Assembly (NCBI RefSeq): GCF_005576615.1
Contig: NZ_CP040330.1
Span: 2,914,001-2,978,000 of the forward strand
From: Natrinema versiforme
Lineage (GTDB): Archaea > Halobacteriota > Halobacteria > Halobacteriales > Natrialbaceae
Reading direction: 5' to 3'
Length of the DNA stretch: 64,000 bases
Shown piece after piece: positions 44,155 to 53,620 of this stretch. The notes beneath the pieces were generated by a model that did no database searches, was not told where the DNA came from, and worked only from the letters and a program-made list of their open reading frames with translations. The stretch's first letter is position 1; the number at the start of each line of letters is the position of its first letter. A program made the position numbers and the translations under genes.

Positions 44155-45432
44155 CTAATACGGCTGTTCGTCCCACCGGTGGTCGTCGTAGGTTCGGTCC
44201 TGTGCCGCGTCGAATCGCTCCTCGAGGGTCTCGCGGAGCGAGGCCTTCTCCGCGTTGCTGATCCGGGCGAGTTCGTCGGCTTTCTCGACGATCGTCGGCG
44301 GGCCGTGGGCGATGGCGACGTCCTGTAACAGCTGCATCGTCAGTCGCTCGCGCGTGTCCGGGTCCTTCGTGAACGCGTAGGGGGCCTCGATCCGATACAG
44401 CAAGTCGTCGCGCGGGTCGTAGATCACGAAGAACGTCACCTCGTAGGCCTCGCGCTCGAGGCGGCGGTCGACGCCGAGCGCGTCGCCCTCGGCCGACAGC
44501 GGTCGATCGACCCCGCCCCGCGACCGGAACCAGTTCGTGTAGGTCAGCGCCGACGTGTCCCGCTCCCAGCGGTCGCCGTCGACGTCGTCGACGTACTCGC
44601 CGCGCTCGAGCAGGCGGGTGAACAGCGCCGAGTCGTCGCTCCACGGCACGCTGACGTCGACCTCCCGTTTGGACTTCAGCGTCCGCGTGAGGACCCGCGT
44701 CGCGGGGTTTTTGACGAAGCCGACGAGGGGAACGTCCCGTTCGACGAACTCCTCGACCAGTCGGACGTAGTTCTCGAGGACCGTCGTGGGCCGGGGGTCG
44801 TCGAGTAGGAAGTCGGCGAGGTCGGGGTGCTGGTCGGCCCAGCGCAACAGCCCCCGCGGGTACAGCGGCCCGTCGAGGACGAGCAGGTCCGAGACCGTGT
44901 CGGCGTGGTCGCGGGCGTGCGTGCTCTCGGCGAGGTACAGCGCCAGCGCGTGGACGACGCCCTCGGCGAACCGCGGCAGCGGCGGAATCTTGACCACGCG
45001 ACTCCGGCTGTAGCCCTCGTCGAATTTCCCCCACGTCTCGTCGACCATCATCGTCTCGTCGTTCGAGTGGACCGTCATCACGGTCGTCCGCGACCGGTGG
45101 AGATCGAGGTCGCTCGGGGTCGTGCTCATAGCCGCCTGCGCGATGTCGATGACTAGTCCGTTCTTGAACGTCGTCGGATTGATCGTCCCCGCGTCGAGGC
45201 CGTGTTCGGTCGGGAACTCGCGGTCGCGCAACGCGACGGCCTCGCAGTCGACCATCCGGCGGGCTCGCTCGTCGATCGGCTCGAGGATCGTCCGTCCGTC
45301 GTGTACCAGCGGGTCCAGAAACTCCTCCCAGACGGTCTCGGCGAAGGCGCGTCGGTCGCGCTCGTCGGTCCCGTGGTCGATCCGCCTCGCGAGCCGCGCG
45401 ATACCGTCGAAGTGGACCGGATCGAGCGTCAT
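44155..45432 (-). CDS. nurA: DNA double-strand break repair nuclease NurA
   Basis: This 425-residue protein has the NurA pattern: GLDAGTINPTTFKNGLVIDI near residues 80-100, which holds an acidic catalytic residue, and LLVLDGPLYPRGLLRWADQH and LVGFVKNPATRVLTRTLKSK in the middle. APYAFTKDPDTRERLTMQLL and an ISNAEKASLRETLEERFDA helix end the chain. It is a 5-prime to 3-prime nuclease acting with HerA, Rad50 and Mre11 in end resection. MTLDPVHFDG at 45432 is the start; an upstream frame extension is unrelated. Confidence 0.9.
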   Translation of the reverse strand: MTLDPVHFDGIARLARRIDHGTDERDRRAFAETVWEEFLDPLVHDGRTILEPIDERARRMVDCEAVALRDREFPTEHGLDAGTINPTTFKNGLVIDIAQAAMSTTPSDLDLHRSRTTVMTVHSNDETMMVDETWGKFDEGYSRSRVVKIPPLPRFAEGVVHALALYLAESTHARDHADTVSDLLVLDGPLYPRGLLRWADQHPDLADFLLDDPRPTTVLENYVRLVEEFVERDVPLVGFVKNPATRVLTRTLKSKREVDVSVPWSDDSALFTRLLERGEYVDDVDGDRWERDTSALTYTNWFRSRGGVDRPLSAEGDALGVDRRLEREAYEVTFFVIYDPRDDLLYRIEAPYAFTKDPDTRERLTMQLLQDVAIAHGPPTIVEKADELARISNAEKASLRETLEERFDAAQDRTYDDHRWDEQPY

Positions 45433-45520
45433 GACAGGGGGCACCCACCCGACTCGCAAAAATCCAGTGGTCGTCGGCTCCGGACGTTAACTCGAGGCCG
45501 GGTAAAAAACTATCAGAAAA

Positions 45521-45530
45521 CGTATATATG
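45521..45530 (+). promoter_or_regulatory. TATA element for the small zinc protein gene
   Basis: The sequence cgtatatatg is centred about 31 bases before the ATG at 45557, so the leader would be only a few bases. Confidence 0.55.
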
Positions 45531-45556
45531 GGCGCGTCGAGGCTGGTACTATCTCG

Positions 45557-45835
45557 ATGTCCGAGCGAGAACCGGCTGCCGTTACCCGCGACGATCGAGC
45601 GATCAACTGGCGACAGGACAGTTCCGGCGTCACCCTCTACGAGGACGGGAACCGCGACGCCTGGATCCGCGCCGACTTCGAGGCCGGCGTCGCACCGGAA
45701 CACCGCCTGTTCATGATCTGTGACGAATGTGGTGCCGTGTTCGCACAGCGAGTCAAGCCCGGGAAGGGGACGACCTGTGGCGACTGCGGTGCGACGTTCG
45801 AACACGACGGGGACGCGACTCGGCCGTCGCACTGA
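45557..45835 (+). CDS. Zinc-ribbon protein with two CxxC motifs (haloarchaeal conserved)
   Basis: This 92-residue protein has an N-terminal part with AINWRQDSSGVTLYEDGNRD and WIRADFEAG, and a C-terminal zinc ribbon with CDECGAVF and CGDCGATF. It looks like a compact haloarchaeal DUF7567-type protein; the family name is from memory. The strong TATA element upstream supports an independent transcript. Confidence 0.78.
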   Translation: MSEREPAAVTRDDRAINWRQDSSGVTLYEDGNRDAWIRADFEAGVAPEHRLFMICDECGAVFAQRVKPGKGTTCGDCGATFEHDGDATRPSH

Positions 45836-45962
45836 GAGAATCGGTGTTGCTCGCGGATCTGTTCTGGGCCGCATCGATGGAGAGACGACCGTGAAAGAGA
45901 CGTTTCAGTATACACTAAACTTATGCCGGTCGATGCGAGAGCCGAGAGCGAACACGTAGACG

Positions 45963-47519
45963 ATGTCTCAGGCTCTTCCCAGCGAGGCGCGGAATCGAGC
46001 GGCGAACGCGCTGGATAGTCTCTCGAGAGCCGTCCACCGACGGTTCGAAATCGATCTGCGAGCGCTGGCCGCCTTCCGCATCGCGGTCGGGCTGTTGATC
46101 ATCACCGATCTGGTTCTCCGGGCCCGGAACCTCAGGGCCTTCTATACGGACGCCGGCGTTCTCCCGCTCGAGGCGCTGTTTTCGGACTACTCGTCGGTCT
46201 ACTCCCTTCATGCCGTCTCCGGTGAAGCGTGGGTACAGGCGCTCCTGTTTTGCGTCGCCGGCGCGTTCGCGCTCGCTCTGCTCGCGGGCTATCGGACCAG
46301 ACTCGCGACGATCGCCTCGTGGGTCCTGCTGGTCTCGCTGCACGCCCGGAACCCGATGATCCTCAACGGCGGCGACATCCTGCTGCGGATGCTGCTCCTC
46401 TGGGGAATCTTCCTCCCGCTCGGGGAGCGATGGTCGATCGACGCCCGTCGGATCGATCGGGACCGACAGACGGTCTCCTCCGTCGGAACGATGGCCGTGC
46501 TCATGCAGGTGTTGCTCATGTACGTGACCAATGCCATCCACAAGAGCAGGAGCGACACGTGGATGGCCGGAAACGCGGTTGGCGAGATCTTCCGGGCGGA
46601 CCAGTTCACCGTCCTGCTGGGGAACGTCATCGCGGAGCAGGCGCTCCTGATGCGCGCGTTCACTCATCTCTGGATGGTTCTCATCCTGCTCTCGCCCTTG
46701 CTTATCGTGCTGACCGGGTACCGACGGGCGGCGTTCGCGTCCCTCTTCGTCGGCATGCACCTCGGCATGTTCGTCACGATCCAGGTCGGCATCTTCCCCT
46801 TGGTCGCCGTTGCCGGCCTCGTCCTGTTCTACCCGCCCGTCGTCTGGGACGCCACGACTGCGATCGCCACTCGAGTCGGATTGACACCACGGTTCCGCGA
46901 CGGAATGACCCGGCTCCAGGGAGCCGCGCCGCAGTTCTCGCTTCCCCTGTTTCCGTCAGTTCGGGACGGAATCCCCCCGCTCACGTCGATTACGTCCCGC
47001 GGTCGCATCCTGTTCTCGACGGTCGTTCCGTGGCTCTTTCTCGTCCTCGTCGTCCTCGCCAACGCGCAAGCAGTCGACTACACCGAGATGCCAGATCCCG
47101 CCGAACAGGTCATCGATACCGCACACGCGGACCAGCAGTGGCGAATGTTCGCTCCCGATCCGATCTCCAACGCCCGATGGCTTGTCGTCCCGGGCGAACT
47201 CGAGGGCGGGACCGAGACCGACGTGCTCCACGAGTCGGCCGTGAGTTGGGACAGGCCGCCGTCGGTCGACGAGACCTACGAGACGTCGCGGTGGCGCAAG
47301 TATATCGCGACGATGCGATATGCCGACAACGAGAACCACCGGTCGTACTTCGCCAACCACCTGTGTGGCCGCTGGAACGAGACCCACGAAACCGGCGTCG
47401 AACAGGTTACCATCTACGGCCTGACCGACCGGGCCGCTCCGTACGACGACGAGCCGGACATTGCCGAGTACAAGCTGCTCGAGTACGACTGTTCAGGCGA
47501 ATTCATCCAGAACGAGTGA
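45963..47519 (+). CDS. HTTM-domain membrane protein (vitamin K-dependent carboxylase-like)
   Basis: This 518-residue protein begins with FEIDLRALAAFRIAVGLLII, followed by ARNLRAFYTDAGVLPLEALF, the HTTM opening. About eight hydrophobic segments lie between residues 40 and 300, including ARNPMILNGGDILLRMLLLW, which is the HTTM active-site-like region. The C-terminal third is soluble and outside-facing (TAHADQQWRMFAPDPISNAR, RKYIATMRYADNENHRSYFA). In animals this domain belongs to gamma-carboxylase; the microbial function is not known. Confidence 0.88.
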   Translation: MSQALPSEARNRAANALDSLSRAVHRRFEIDLRALAAFRIAVGLLIITDLVLRARNLRAFYTDAGVLPLEALFSDYSSVYSLHAVSGEAWVQALLFCVAGAFALALLAGYRTRLATIASWVLLVSLHARNPMILNGGDILLRMLLLWGIFLPLGERWSIDARRIDRDRQTVSSVGTMAVLMQVLLMYVTNAIHKSRSDTWMAGNAVGEIFRADQFTVLLGNVIAEQALLMRAFTHLWMVLILLSPLLIVLTGYRRAAFASLFVGMHLGMFVTIQVGIFPLVAVAGLVLFYPPVVWDATTAIATRVGLTPRFRDGMTRLQGAAPQFSLPLFPSVRDGIPPLTSITSRGRILFSTVVPWLFLVLVVLANAQAVDYTEMPDPAEQVIDTAHADQQWRMFAPDPISNARWLVVPGELEGGTETDVLHESAVSWDRPPSVDETYETSRWRKYIATMRYADNENHRSYFANHLCGRWNETHETGVEQVTIYGLTDRAAPYDDEPDIAEYKLLEYDCSGEFIQNE

Positions 47520-47634
47520 TCCCAGCGGTGCGTCGATCCAACCGTTCGAGCCGCGCGGTCGGAATCGAACCCGGGCGTTCCAACTCGCGGCGGACAACGA
47601 TAGCTAAGTAACCCCGGCTGGAAACCGAGGACAC

Positions 47635-49155
47635 ATGGACGCTGCGCTGATCGTTCTCGACGGCTGGGGGCTCGGAAACGGCGGTAGAGATGCAGTCCAA
47701 GCGGCTGAGACACCAGTTTTCGACCGGATAGCGGACTCGGGTTCGGACGGCCGGCTCGAGGTCGCGGGCCGGCGCGTCGGCCTGCCCGACGGCCAGATGG
47801 GAAACAGCGAGGTGGGCCACCTCAACATCGGCGCGGGACGGGTCGTCTATCAGGAATACACGCGGATTTCGGACTCGATCGCGGACGGCTCCTTCCGGGA
47901 GAACGACGCGATCAACGCGGCCTTCGATCAGGCCCGCGAGAACAATGGCCGCGTTCACTTCCTCGGACTCGTCAGCGACGGGGGGGTTCACGCCGATCAG
48001 GAGCACCTGCACGCGCTGATCGAACTGGCGGCCGACCGCGATGTCGAGGCCGTCACCCACGCCATCACCGACGGCCGGGACACCTCGCCGACCGGCGGCC
48101 GGGACTACCTCGACCGGCTCGAGGACGTGATCGACGAGCACGGGACCGGCGACGTGGCGACGGTGTCGGGCCGGTACTACGCGATGGACCGCGATCAGAA
48201 CTGGGAGCGGACGAAGCGGGCCTACGACGCGATCGTGAACCGCGAGGCCGAGTGGACCGCCGACTCGGCCGTCGACGCCGTCGAGGACTCCTACGACCGC
48301 GGGGAGACGGACGAGTTCGTCGAGCCCACGGTCGTAGACGGGCGGCCGGCGCTCGAGGACGGTGACTCGGTCGTCTGGTTCAACTTCCGATCCGACCGCG
48401 CCCGGCAGTTGACGCGGATGCTCGCCGACATTCGACCCGAGGACTGGGCAGAGGAGATCCAGACGAACCCGCCCGAGGCCGAGGTCGTGATGCTGACCCA
48501 GTACGACAAGACGTTCGACCTCCCCGTGGCCTACCCCCCGAACCAGCCCGAGCAGGTGCTCGGCGAGGTGCTCGCCGACGCGGGCCGAACCCAATTGCGG
48601 ATCGCCGAATCCGAGAAGTACGCCCACGTGACCTACTTCTTAAACGGCGGCCGCGAGGTCGAGTTCGACGGCGAGATCCGGAAGATCGTCGAGAGCCCCG
48701 ACGTACCGACCTACGACCTGCAACCCGAGATGAGCGCGCCCGAGGTGACTGACACGGCGATCGACACCATCGAGTCGGACGATCCCGACGTGCTCGTGCT
48801 CAACTACGCCAATCCGGACATGGTCGGTCACACGGGCGACTACGAGGCCGCGATCGAGGCCGTCGAAGCCGTCGACACGCAACTGGGCCGGCTCGTCGAG
48901 ACGCTCGAGGACGCCGGCGCGCACGTCCTCGTCACCGCGGACCACGGCAACGCCGACGATATGGGAACCGAGGAGAACCCCCACACCGCGCACACGTACA
49001 ACGAGGTCCCGCTCGTCTACGTTTCGCCCGACGGAACGGACGGCAATCGGACGGTCCGCGAGGGCGGGACGCTCGCCGATATTGCGCCGACGATACTCGA
49101 GGCCATCGACCTCGATCAGCCCCCCGAGATGACCGGCGAGTCGCTGCTCGAGTGA
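47635..49155 (+). CDS. gpmI: 2,3-bisphosphoglycerate-independent phosphoglycerate mutase
   Basis: This 506-residue glycolytic enzyme interconverts 3- and 2-phosphoglycerate with two metal ions. The nucleophile Ser58 lies in MGNSEVGHLNIG. Metal and substrate motifs include LDGWG at the N-terminus, LVSDGGVHADQEHLHALIEL, THAITDGRDTSPTGGRDYLD, NFRSDRARQLTRML, VLNYANPDMVGHTGDY and TADHGNADDMGTEENPHTAH. The length is normal. A TATA-like taagtaac at about 47603-47610 gives a near-leaderless start. Confidence 0.97.
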   Translation: MDAALIVLDGWGLGNGGRDAVQAAETPVFDRIADSGSDGRLEVAGRRVGLPDGQMGNSEVGHLNIGAGRVVYQEYTRISDSIADGSFRENDAINAAFDQARENNGRVHFLGLVSDGGVHADQEHLHALIELAADRDVEAVTHAITDGRDTSPTGGRDYLDRLEDVIDEHGTGDVATVSGRYYAMDRDQNWERTKRAYDAIVNREAEWTADSAVDAVEDSYDRGETDEFVEPTVVDGRPALEDGDSVVWFNFRSDRARQLTRMLADIRPEDWAEEIQTNPPEAEVVMLTQYDKTFDLPVAYPPNQPEQVLGEVLADAGRTQLRIAESEKYAHVTYFLNGGREVEFDGEIRKIVESPDVPTYDLQPEMSAPEVTDTAIDTIESDDPDVLVLNYANPDMVGHTGDYEAAIEAVEAVDTQLGRLVETLEDAGAHVLVTADHGNADDMGTEENPHTAHTYNEVPLVYVSPDGTDGNRTVREGGTLADIAPTILEAIDLDQPPEMTGESLLE

Positions 49156-49352
49156 GCGGGGCTGAGTCGGCCGACTCCGCGGCTCGAGATCGGCCGACGG
49201 CGTCGACCGTTCGGCTCTCCGGTGTCGTCGAGTCGAATTCGGCGGCGTGACCGGCACCGCGGGACCGGGACTCGAATCCCGGTCGCCGTCGCTATCGCCC
49301 TCGCAGTCCCCGCGGTCAGCGGTCTCGGTATCGGAACGGACGGCTCTCGAGA

Positions 49353-49362
49353 GATATATACG
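49353..49362 (+). promoter_or_regulatory. TATA element upstream of the 49420 gene
   Basis: The sequence gatatatacg is a strong TATA form; the ATG follows about 62 bases later, implying a leader of roughly 35 bases. Upstream in the gap, an accggga/tcccggt palindrome at about 49262 has no clear role. Confidence 0.5.
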
Positions 49363-49419
49363 GTTCATACGAAGCTTCAATAGGACGATAGGACTGGGTT
49401 CGGCTGGAACCGTTCCGAT

Positions 49420-49842
49420 ATGTCCCAGACCACAGCCATCCCCGACACCGAGGAGTCAGTCGTCGACGCGTACGTTCTCGACGTTCGCATCGTCGAAACC
49501 GACGCAGCCGACGACGAGGACCCGCGCTACCGATTCGAGGCACCCGAACACACCGCAATCGCGTTCGACAGTCTCGAGGACGCTCGGCTCTACGCCGACG
49601 TCTACTTCGATGTCAACGGCTTCGTCGAGGAGGGAACCGGCGAGCGCGGCGTCCCGCCGGAGGTCGTCCAAGCGGGCAAGGACACCCTCGCCGCCTATCT
49701 CATGACGATGCCGTGGGCCGACCGCGACTGGGTCGCCTCCTTCTACGGGTCGACGCCGACCGAACTCGATCGCTACCTCACGTGGGTTCGCGACCGCGCC
49801 GAAACGATCCGGACCGACGTGCGGGAACAGGGTCTCGACTGA
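49420..49842 (+). CDS. Conserved haloarchaeal protein of unknown function
   Basis: This 140-residue acidic soluble protein has recognisable segments VVDAYVLDVRIVETDAADDE, EHTAIAFDSLEDARLYADVY, FDVNGFVEEGTGERGVPPEV and ASFYGSTPTELDRYLTWV. No catalytic motif or membrane helix is seen. The halophilic composition and a clear promoter support it as a real gene. Confidence 0.7.
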   Translation: MSQTTAIPDTEESVVDAYVLDVRIVETDAADDEDPRYRFEAPEHTAIAFDSLEDARLYADVYFDVNGFVEEGTGERGVPPEVVQAGKDTLAAYLMTMPWADRDWVASFYGSTPTELDRYLTWVRDRAETIRTDVREQGLD

Positions 49843-50180
49843 CGGCCGCGCCGGTCGATCCCGTCGTTCCCCACCCTCGTCTCATTTTCGTCGCCGCAAC
49901 CGCTCTGTACCGCTCGGAACCGCGATACCGTCGCGCCCGACGCGGTACCGCCTGACCGACACGGCGGGTCTCGAGTCGTTCGGTTCGTGCTCCGATGGGC
50001 CGAGTACCGTCGGTCCGCGCCGGAACCGACTACCGGTCCATATTGGCGATTGTATACCACTCAATAGTCATCAGAGCGCTCTGTTCGCTATGTTCCGGAA
50101 CGTTCTCCTTATCAATATACATTATAATAAGTTCCAATATTATAAAATCTAATCAATTAATCGGGGGTTGATCCGGTTGC
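49843..50180 (+). promoter_or_regulatory. AT-rich promoter region of the PhoX-like gene
   Basis: This 338-base gap has no gene. Its last 80 bases are strikingly AT-rich for this genome. TATA-like blocks occur at 50121-50130 (attataataa) and 50141-50148 (tataaaat), the latter 33-40 bases before the ATG at 50181. The density suggests a strongly regulated or strong promoter; phosphate control would be expected for a PhoX gene, but no box is recognised. Confidence 0.6.
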
Positions 50181-52847
50181 ATGGTCGAATTTACGAGGCG
50201 AAAGCTGATAGCATCGTCAGCGGCAGCGGCAATCGGCACGGGGGCAGTCGGCCTCGCGGGGGCAGAGGAGGACCCGGAGGAACACGACACGCTCGAGGCA
50301 CCCCACGTCAAGGGGAACATCGATCGGTTCTCGACGACGGCGCTCGGCGCCGAAGTAACGGGACCGTTCGTCTTCGAGACCGGGGAACTCCTCTACAGTC
50401 TTCAGGGACCCCGTAACGACAACATCGAGCCGTTCGACACGGGCGGAGTCGGCGTCTTCGACGATTTCCAGTTCACGTTCAACGGGGCGAACGACGAGTT
50501 CGACGAGCTCGAGGCACCGCGGACCGACCGCGAGGAGAAACAGGTCCTCTCGGCGGCCGGCGAGTACCGGTTGCTCGTCCAGACGGGCGACGAGATCAAC
50601 GGCGGGACCGAGCGGTTCGGCCATCCCCAGACGCCCGACGGGACGGAACTCGTCGAGATCTGCGAAGACGAGTACGAGGGGATCGGCGAACAGGCCGACA
50701 TGAACTTCTTCGTCTCGACGAACGAGGAAGGGACGGAGGGCTACCTCTTTACCAACAACGAGATCCGGCCGGGCGGGATCACGCGAACGCCCCTCTACCG
50801 CGACGAGGACGGCTACTGGCAGGCCGACCTCGAGAACGCGATGGAACTCGAGAACACCGAGCCGTTCCGCGATATCGGCGGGACGAAGACCAACTGTTAC
50901 GGCGATCTGAGTCCGTGGGAGACGCCGCTGTCGGCCGAAGAGGAATACGGTCACCCGCGAGTCAACGGGCTCGCGACGGTCAGCGACATCGTCGACCAGG
51001 GCAGCGGCGTCGGCCTCCGCGGTGGCAGCGAGTTCTGGAACCGGCCCAACATCCTCGAGGTCGAGGCCTCGCTCCAGGAGATCTTCGGCGACGAGACCGC
51101 GTACCCGATGGGGCTGCACAATAACCGCAACACCGAGAAATTGGCCTATCACCTCGGCGTCGACCCGGTCGATCAGGCCGAGGAGGAAGCCGAAGACGGG
51201 GACGGTCTCAAGACCGTGAACACGCCCGATCCCATCGGCGACGAGGAGTTCCCGAACCGCTACCGCTACGGGAAGATCGTCGAGATCACCGCGCCGACGG
51301 CCGAGGTCCCGACGCCCGTCAAGCACCACGTTTTCGGTCGCGCCGCGTGGGAGTGTCCCGAAGTGTTGCCCGACGAGCGGACGGTCTATCTGGCCTCCGA
51401 CGGCGGCGCGAAGGGGATCTACAAGTTCGTCGCCGAGGAGCCGATTCCGGAGTACGACACCCGGATGGACGTCCGCGGCACGCTGTACGCCATGAAGGCT
51501 GCCGAGATCGGCGAGGGACCGGTCGCGGAAACCGACCTCGAGATCGAGTGGCTGGAACTCGGGACAGCGAGCAACGCCGAGATCGAGTCCTGGATCGCCG
51601 ACTACGACGATGTCACGCAGGTCGACTACCTCGAGACCCACGCCGAGACCGACTGGGAGGACGACCTCGAGACCGCACTGGCGGAAGCAGACGAGGAAGT
51701 CGCGATCAACGGCAATCAGGACTACATCACCGACGAGGAGATCGTCGAGTGGGCCGCACAGTACGAGGAACGCGGCCCCGACGGCGTCGACGAGGAACTT
51801 CGCCGCGTCCCCTTCCTCGAGACCCGAGCGGCCGCCAAGGAGATCGGTGCCAGCGTCGAGTTCAACAAGGCCGAGGGGATCGACGCCCACGACGAGGCCG
51901 AACCCGGCGACTTCATCTACTTCGGCATCTCCTCGCTCGGCGGCTCCATGGCCGACGAGCACGGCGATATCCGATTCGACGAGGTCCAGTCCGGCGTCCT
52001 CTACCGGGCCGAACTGCAGGACGACTACGATGTCTCTCGACTCGAGCCGGTCGTCGTCGGTCCGAACGGGAGCGACTCCAAGTCGGTGCTCGACCAGTCG
52101 CTCATCAACGTCGACAACGTGATGGTCATGGACGACGGTCGAGTCCTCCTCTGTGAGGACAAGAGTCCCTTCGGACGGGAACGGACGTACAGAAACGACG
52201 CGCTGTGGGTCTACGAGCCCCCGACGTCGCTGTCCGTCGACTCCGTCGCGGTCAGCCACGGCGGCACCGGCACCGCCGACCTAACGCTCTCGTCGGTCCC
52301 CGACGGGCTCGCAGGCGGCCGCGTCACCGTCTCGATCGAGCACGCCGAGGTCGCCGAAATCACGGGCGCGAGCTACCACGACGCGATCGAACTCACCGCC
52401 GATCCGACGATCAGCGACGACGGCTCGAGCGTCGAGTTCCAGTTCGCCGACCTCGAAAACGCGATCGAGTCGGGCTCGATGGACGTCACGCTGGCGTCGC
52501 TCGAACTCGAAGGGACCGGCACTGGGACGACGGATATCACGGTCGAGATTCACGCCCTGGACGACGACGACGGGAACGCGATCGACTCCCGATCGCACAC
52601 CGGTGTCGTGGTTACCGGACCGCCGGCAGTCGGCGGACCCGGCAGTGGCCGGAACCCGACGGACCCCGACGGCGACGGGAAATTCGAGGACGTCAACGGC
52701 AACGGCCGACTGGACTACGACGACGTGGTCCTGCTGTTCGATCACATCGAGGACGAGTCGGTCACCCTCAACGCCGACGCCTACGACTTCAACGAGAACG
52801 GCCGCATCGACTACAACGACGTCACCGAACTCTACGACGAGACCTGA
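50181..52847 (+). CDS. Tat-secreted PhoX-like (DUF839) protein with cohesin-like and dockerin domains
   Basis: This 888-residue secreted protein has a Tat signal (FTRRKLIASSAAAAIGTGAV). Residues about 60-670 match the DUF839/PhoX beta-propeller phosphatase family (AWECPEVLPDERTVYLASDG near 390, YFGISSLGGSMADEHGDIRF near 580, VDNVMVMDDGRVLLCEDKSP near 645). Residues about 683-812 form a cohesin-like beta domain (DGLAGGRVTVSIEHAEVAEI). Residues 828-888 are a dockerin type-I-like module with paired calcium loops DVNGNGRLDYDD and DFNENGRIDYND, and an extra DPDGDGKFED loop. There is no membrane anchor. It probably hydrolyses phosphate esters outside the cell, dependent on calcium. Confidence 0.88.
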   Translation: MVEFTRRKLIASSAAAAIGTGAVGLAGAEEDPEEHDTLEAPHVKGNIDRFSTTALGAEVTGPFVFETGELLYSLQGPRNDNIEPFDTGGVGVFDDFQFTFNGANDEFDELEAPRTDREEKQVLSAAGEYRLLVQTGDEINGGTERFGHPQTPDGTELVEICEDEYEGIGEQADMNFFVSTNEEGTEGYLFTNNEIRPGGITRTPLYRDEDGYWQADLENAMELENTEPFRDIGGTKTNCYGDLSPWETPLSAEEEYGHPRVNGLATVSDIVDQGSGVGLRGGSEFWNRPNILEVEASLQEIFGDETAYPMGLHNNRNTEKLAYHLGVDPVDQAEEEAEDGDGLKTVNTPDPIGDEEFPNRYRYGKIVEITAPTAEVPTPVKHHVFGRAAWECPEVLPDERTVYLASDGGAKGIYKFVAEEPIPEYDTRMDVRGTLYAMKAAEIGEGPVAETDLEIEWLELGTASNAEIESWIADYDDVTQVDYLETHAETDWEDDLETALAEADEEVAINGNQDYITDEEIVEWAAQYEERGPDGVDEELRRVPFLETRAAAKEIGASVEFNKAEGIDAHDEAEPGDFIYFGISSLGGSMADEHGDIRFDEVQSGVLYRAELQDDYDVSRLEPVVVGPNGSDSKSVLDQSLINVDNVMVMDDGRVLLCEDKSPFGRERTYRNDALWVYEPPTSLSVDSVAVSHGGTGTADLTLSSVPDGLAGGRVTVSIEHAEVAEITGASYHDAIELTADPTISDDGSSVEFQFADLENAIESGSMDVTLASLELEGTGTGTTDITVEIHALDDDDGNAIDSRSHTGVVVTGPPAVGGPGSGRNPTDPDGDGKFEDVNGNGRLDYDDVVLLFDHIEDESVTLNADAYDFNENGRIDYNDVTELYDET

Positions 52848-52851
52848 GCCG

Positions 52852-53613
52852 ATGGCACGGCACGACGCCGATCCGTCAGTCAACGAGACGGGCCAGGGAC
52901 GCACACCGACGGACGAATCGAATCGGGACGCGGCACCTTCGCGACGGTGGAAACAGCCCGTCGCGGCGCTCCTCGTCGCACTTGCGATCGGCGTGGCGAT
53001 CGTCCCGATCGCTTCGATGGCGACAGCCGGTACGGGCACTGCGACCGCGACGCCGACGGCGGCCGGACCCGACCTCGTCGTCGACGACGCGGCCGTCGAA
53101 TCGGGCGAGACGGCGACCCACCGGCTCGCGCTCACCGACGCGCCGGACGGGCTCGCCGGGTTCGAACTCACCGTCGAACTGTCAGGCGACGGCGACACCG
53201 CGACCGTCGCGAACGCCAGCTACCCCGACCAGTACGGTCCGACGACCGACCCGGTGGTAAGCGCCGACGGCCGGTCGGTCACCCTCGAGGCCGTCGACCT
53301 CACCGACGAGGTAACCCCCGGCGCGAGCGACGTGACGCTCGCGACGGTCGAGGTGAACGGAACCGACACCGGGTCGACGGCGCTCGAGGTGACGGAGCTA
53401 CAGATCGACGCGGACGGCGGCGACCGCATCGAACCGTCGCTCGAGGCGGGGACGCTCACCGTCGACGGCGGGTCGGCGTCACAGAACGAGACCGGCGACT
53501 CGGACGACGGGACGGGATCCGACGGCTTGGACTCGGTCCCCGGCTTCACGGGCGGCGCCGCGGTCGCTGTGATCGCCGCCCTCGCAGTCGCCCTGCTGGC
53601 GCGCTCGCGCTGA
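52852..53613 (+). CDS. Cohesin-domain surface protein with PGF-CTERM anchor
   Basis: This 253-residue protein has a signal-like helix at about 36-57 (PVAALLVALAIGVAIVPIAS) and a cohesin-like domain at about 72-205 (GETATHRLALTDAPDGLAGF, VTLATVEVNGTDTGS). An acidic linker follows, and at 230 a PGF-CTERM tail (PGFTGGAAVAVIAALAVALL, then ARSR). The tail marks it as a substrate of archaeosortase A, encoded at 9332-10429. It starts 4 bases after the PhoX-dockerin gene and shares its DGLAG cohesin motif, so it is the probable anchor for the dockerin of that protein. Confidence 0.9.
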   Translation: MARHDADPSVNETGQGRTPTDESNRDAAPSRRWKQPVAALLVALAIGVAIVPIASMATAGTGTATATPTAAGPDLVVDDAAVESGETATHRLALTDAPDGLAGFELTVELSGDGDTATVANASYPDQYGPTTDPVVSADGRSVTLEAVDLTDEVTPGASDVTLATVEVNGTDTGSTALEVTELQIDADGGDRIEPSLEAGTLTVDGGSASQNETGDSDDGTGSDGLDSVPGFTGGAAVAVIAALAVALLARSR

Positions 53614-53620
53614 CGCCGGG

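Noticed and set aside
47545-47585. A ggaatcgaacccggg sequence that could be a T-arm on the minus strand
   Set aside because: Only two of five stem pairs can form and no cloverleaf can be drawn.
49255-49285. Palindrome accggga...tcccggt resembling a tRNA T-arm on the minus strand
   Set aside because: The loop has one base too many and a matching acceptor strand lies only about 40 bases away, too short for a tRNA.
51347-52156. Arginine-rich frames overlapping the PhoX-like gene
   Set aside because: Basic, low-complexity translations opposite or out of frame with an acidic protein are shadows.
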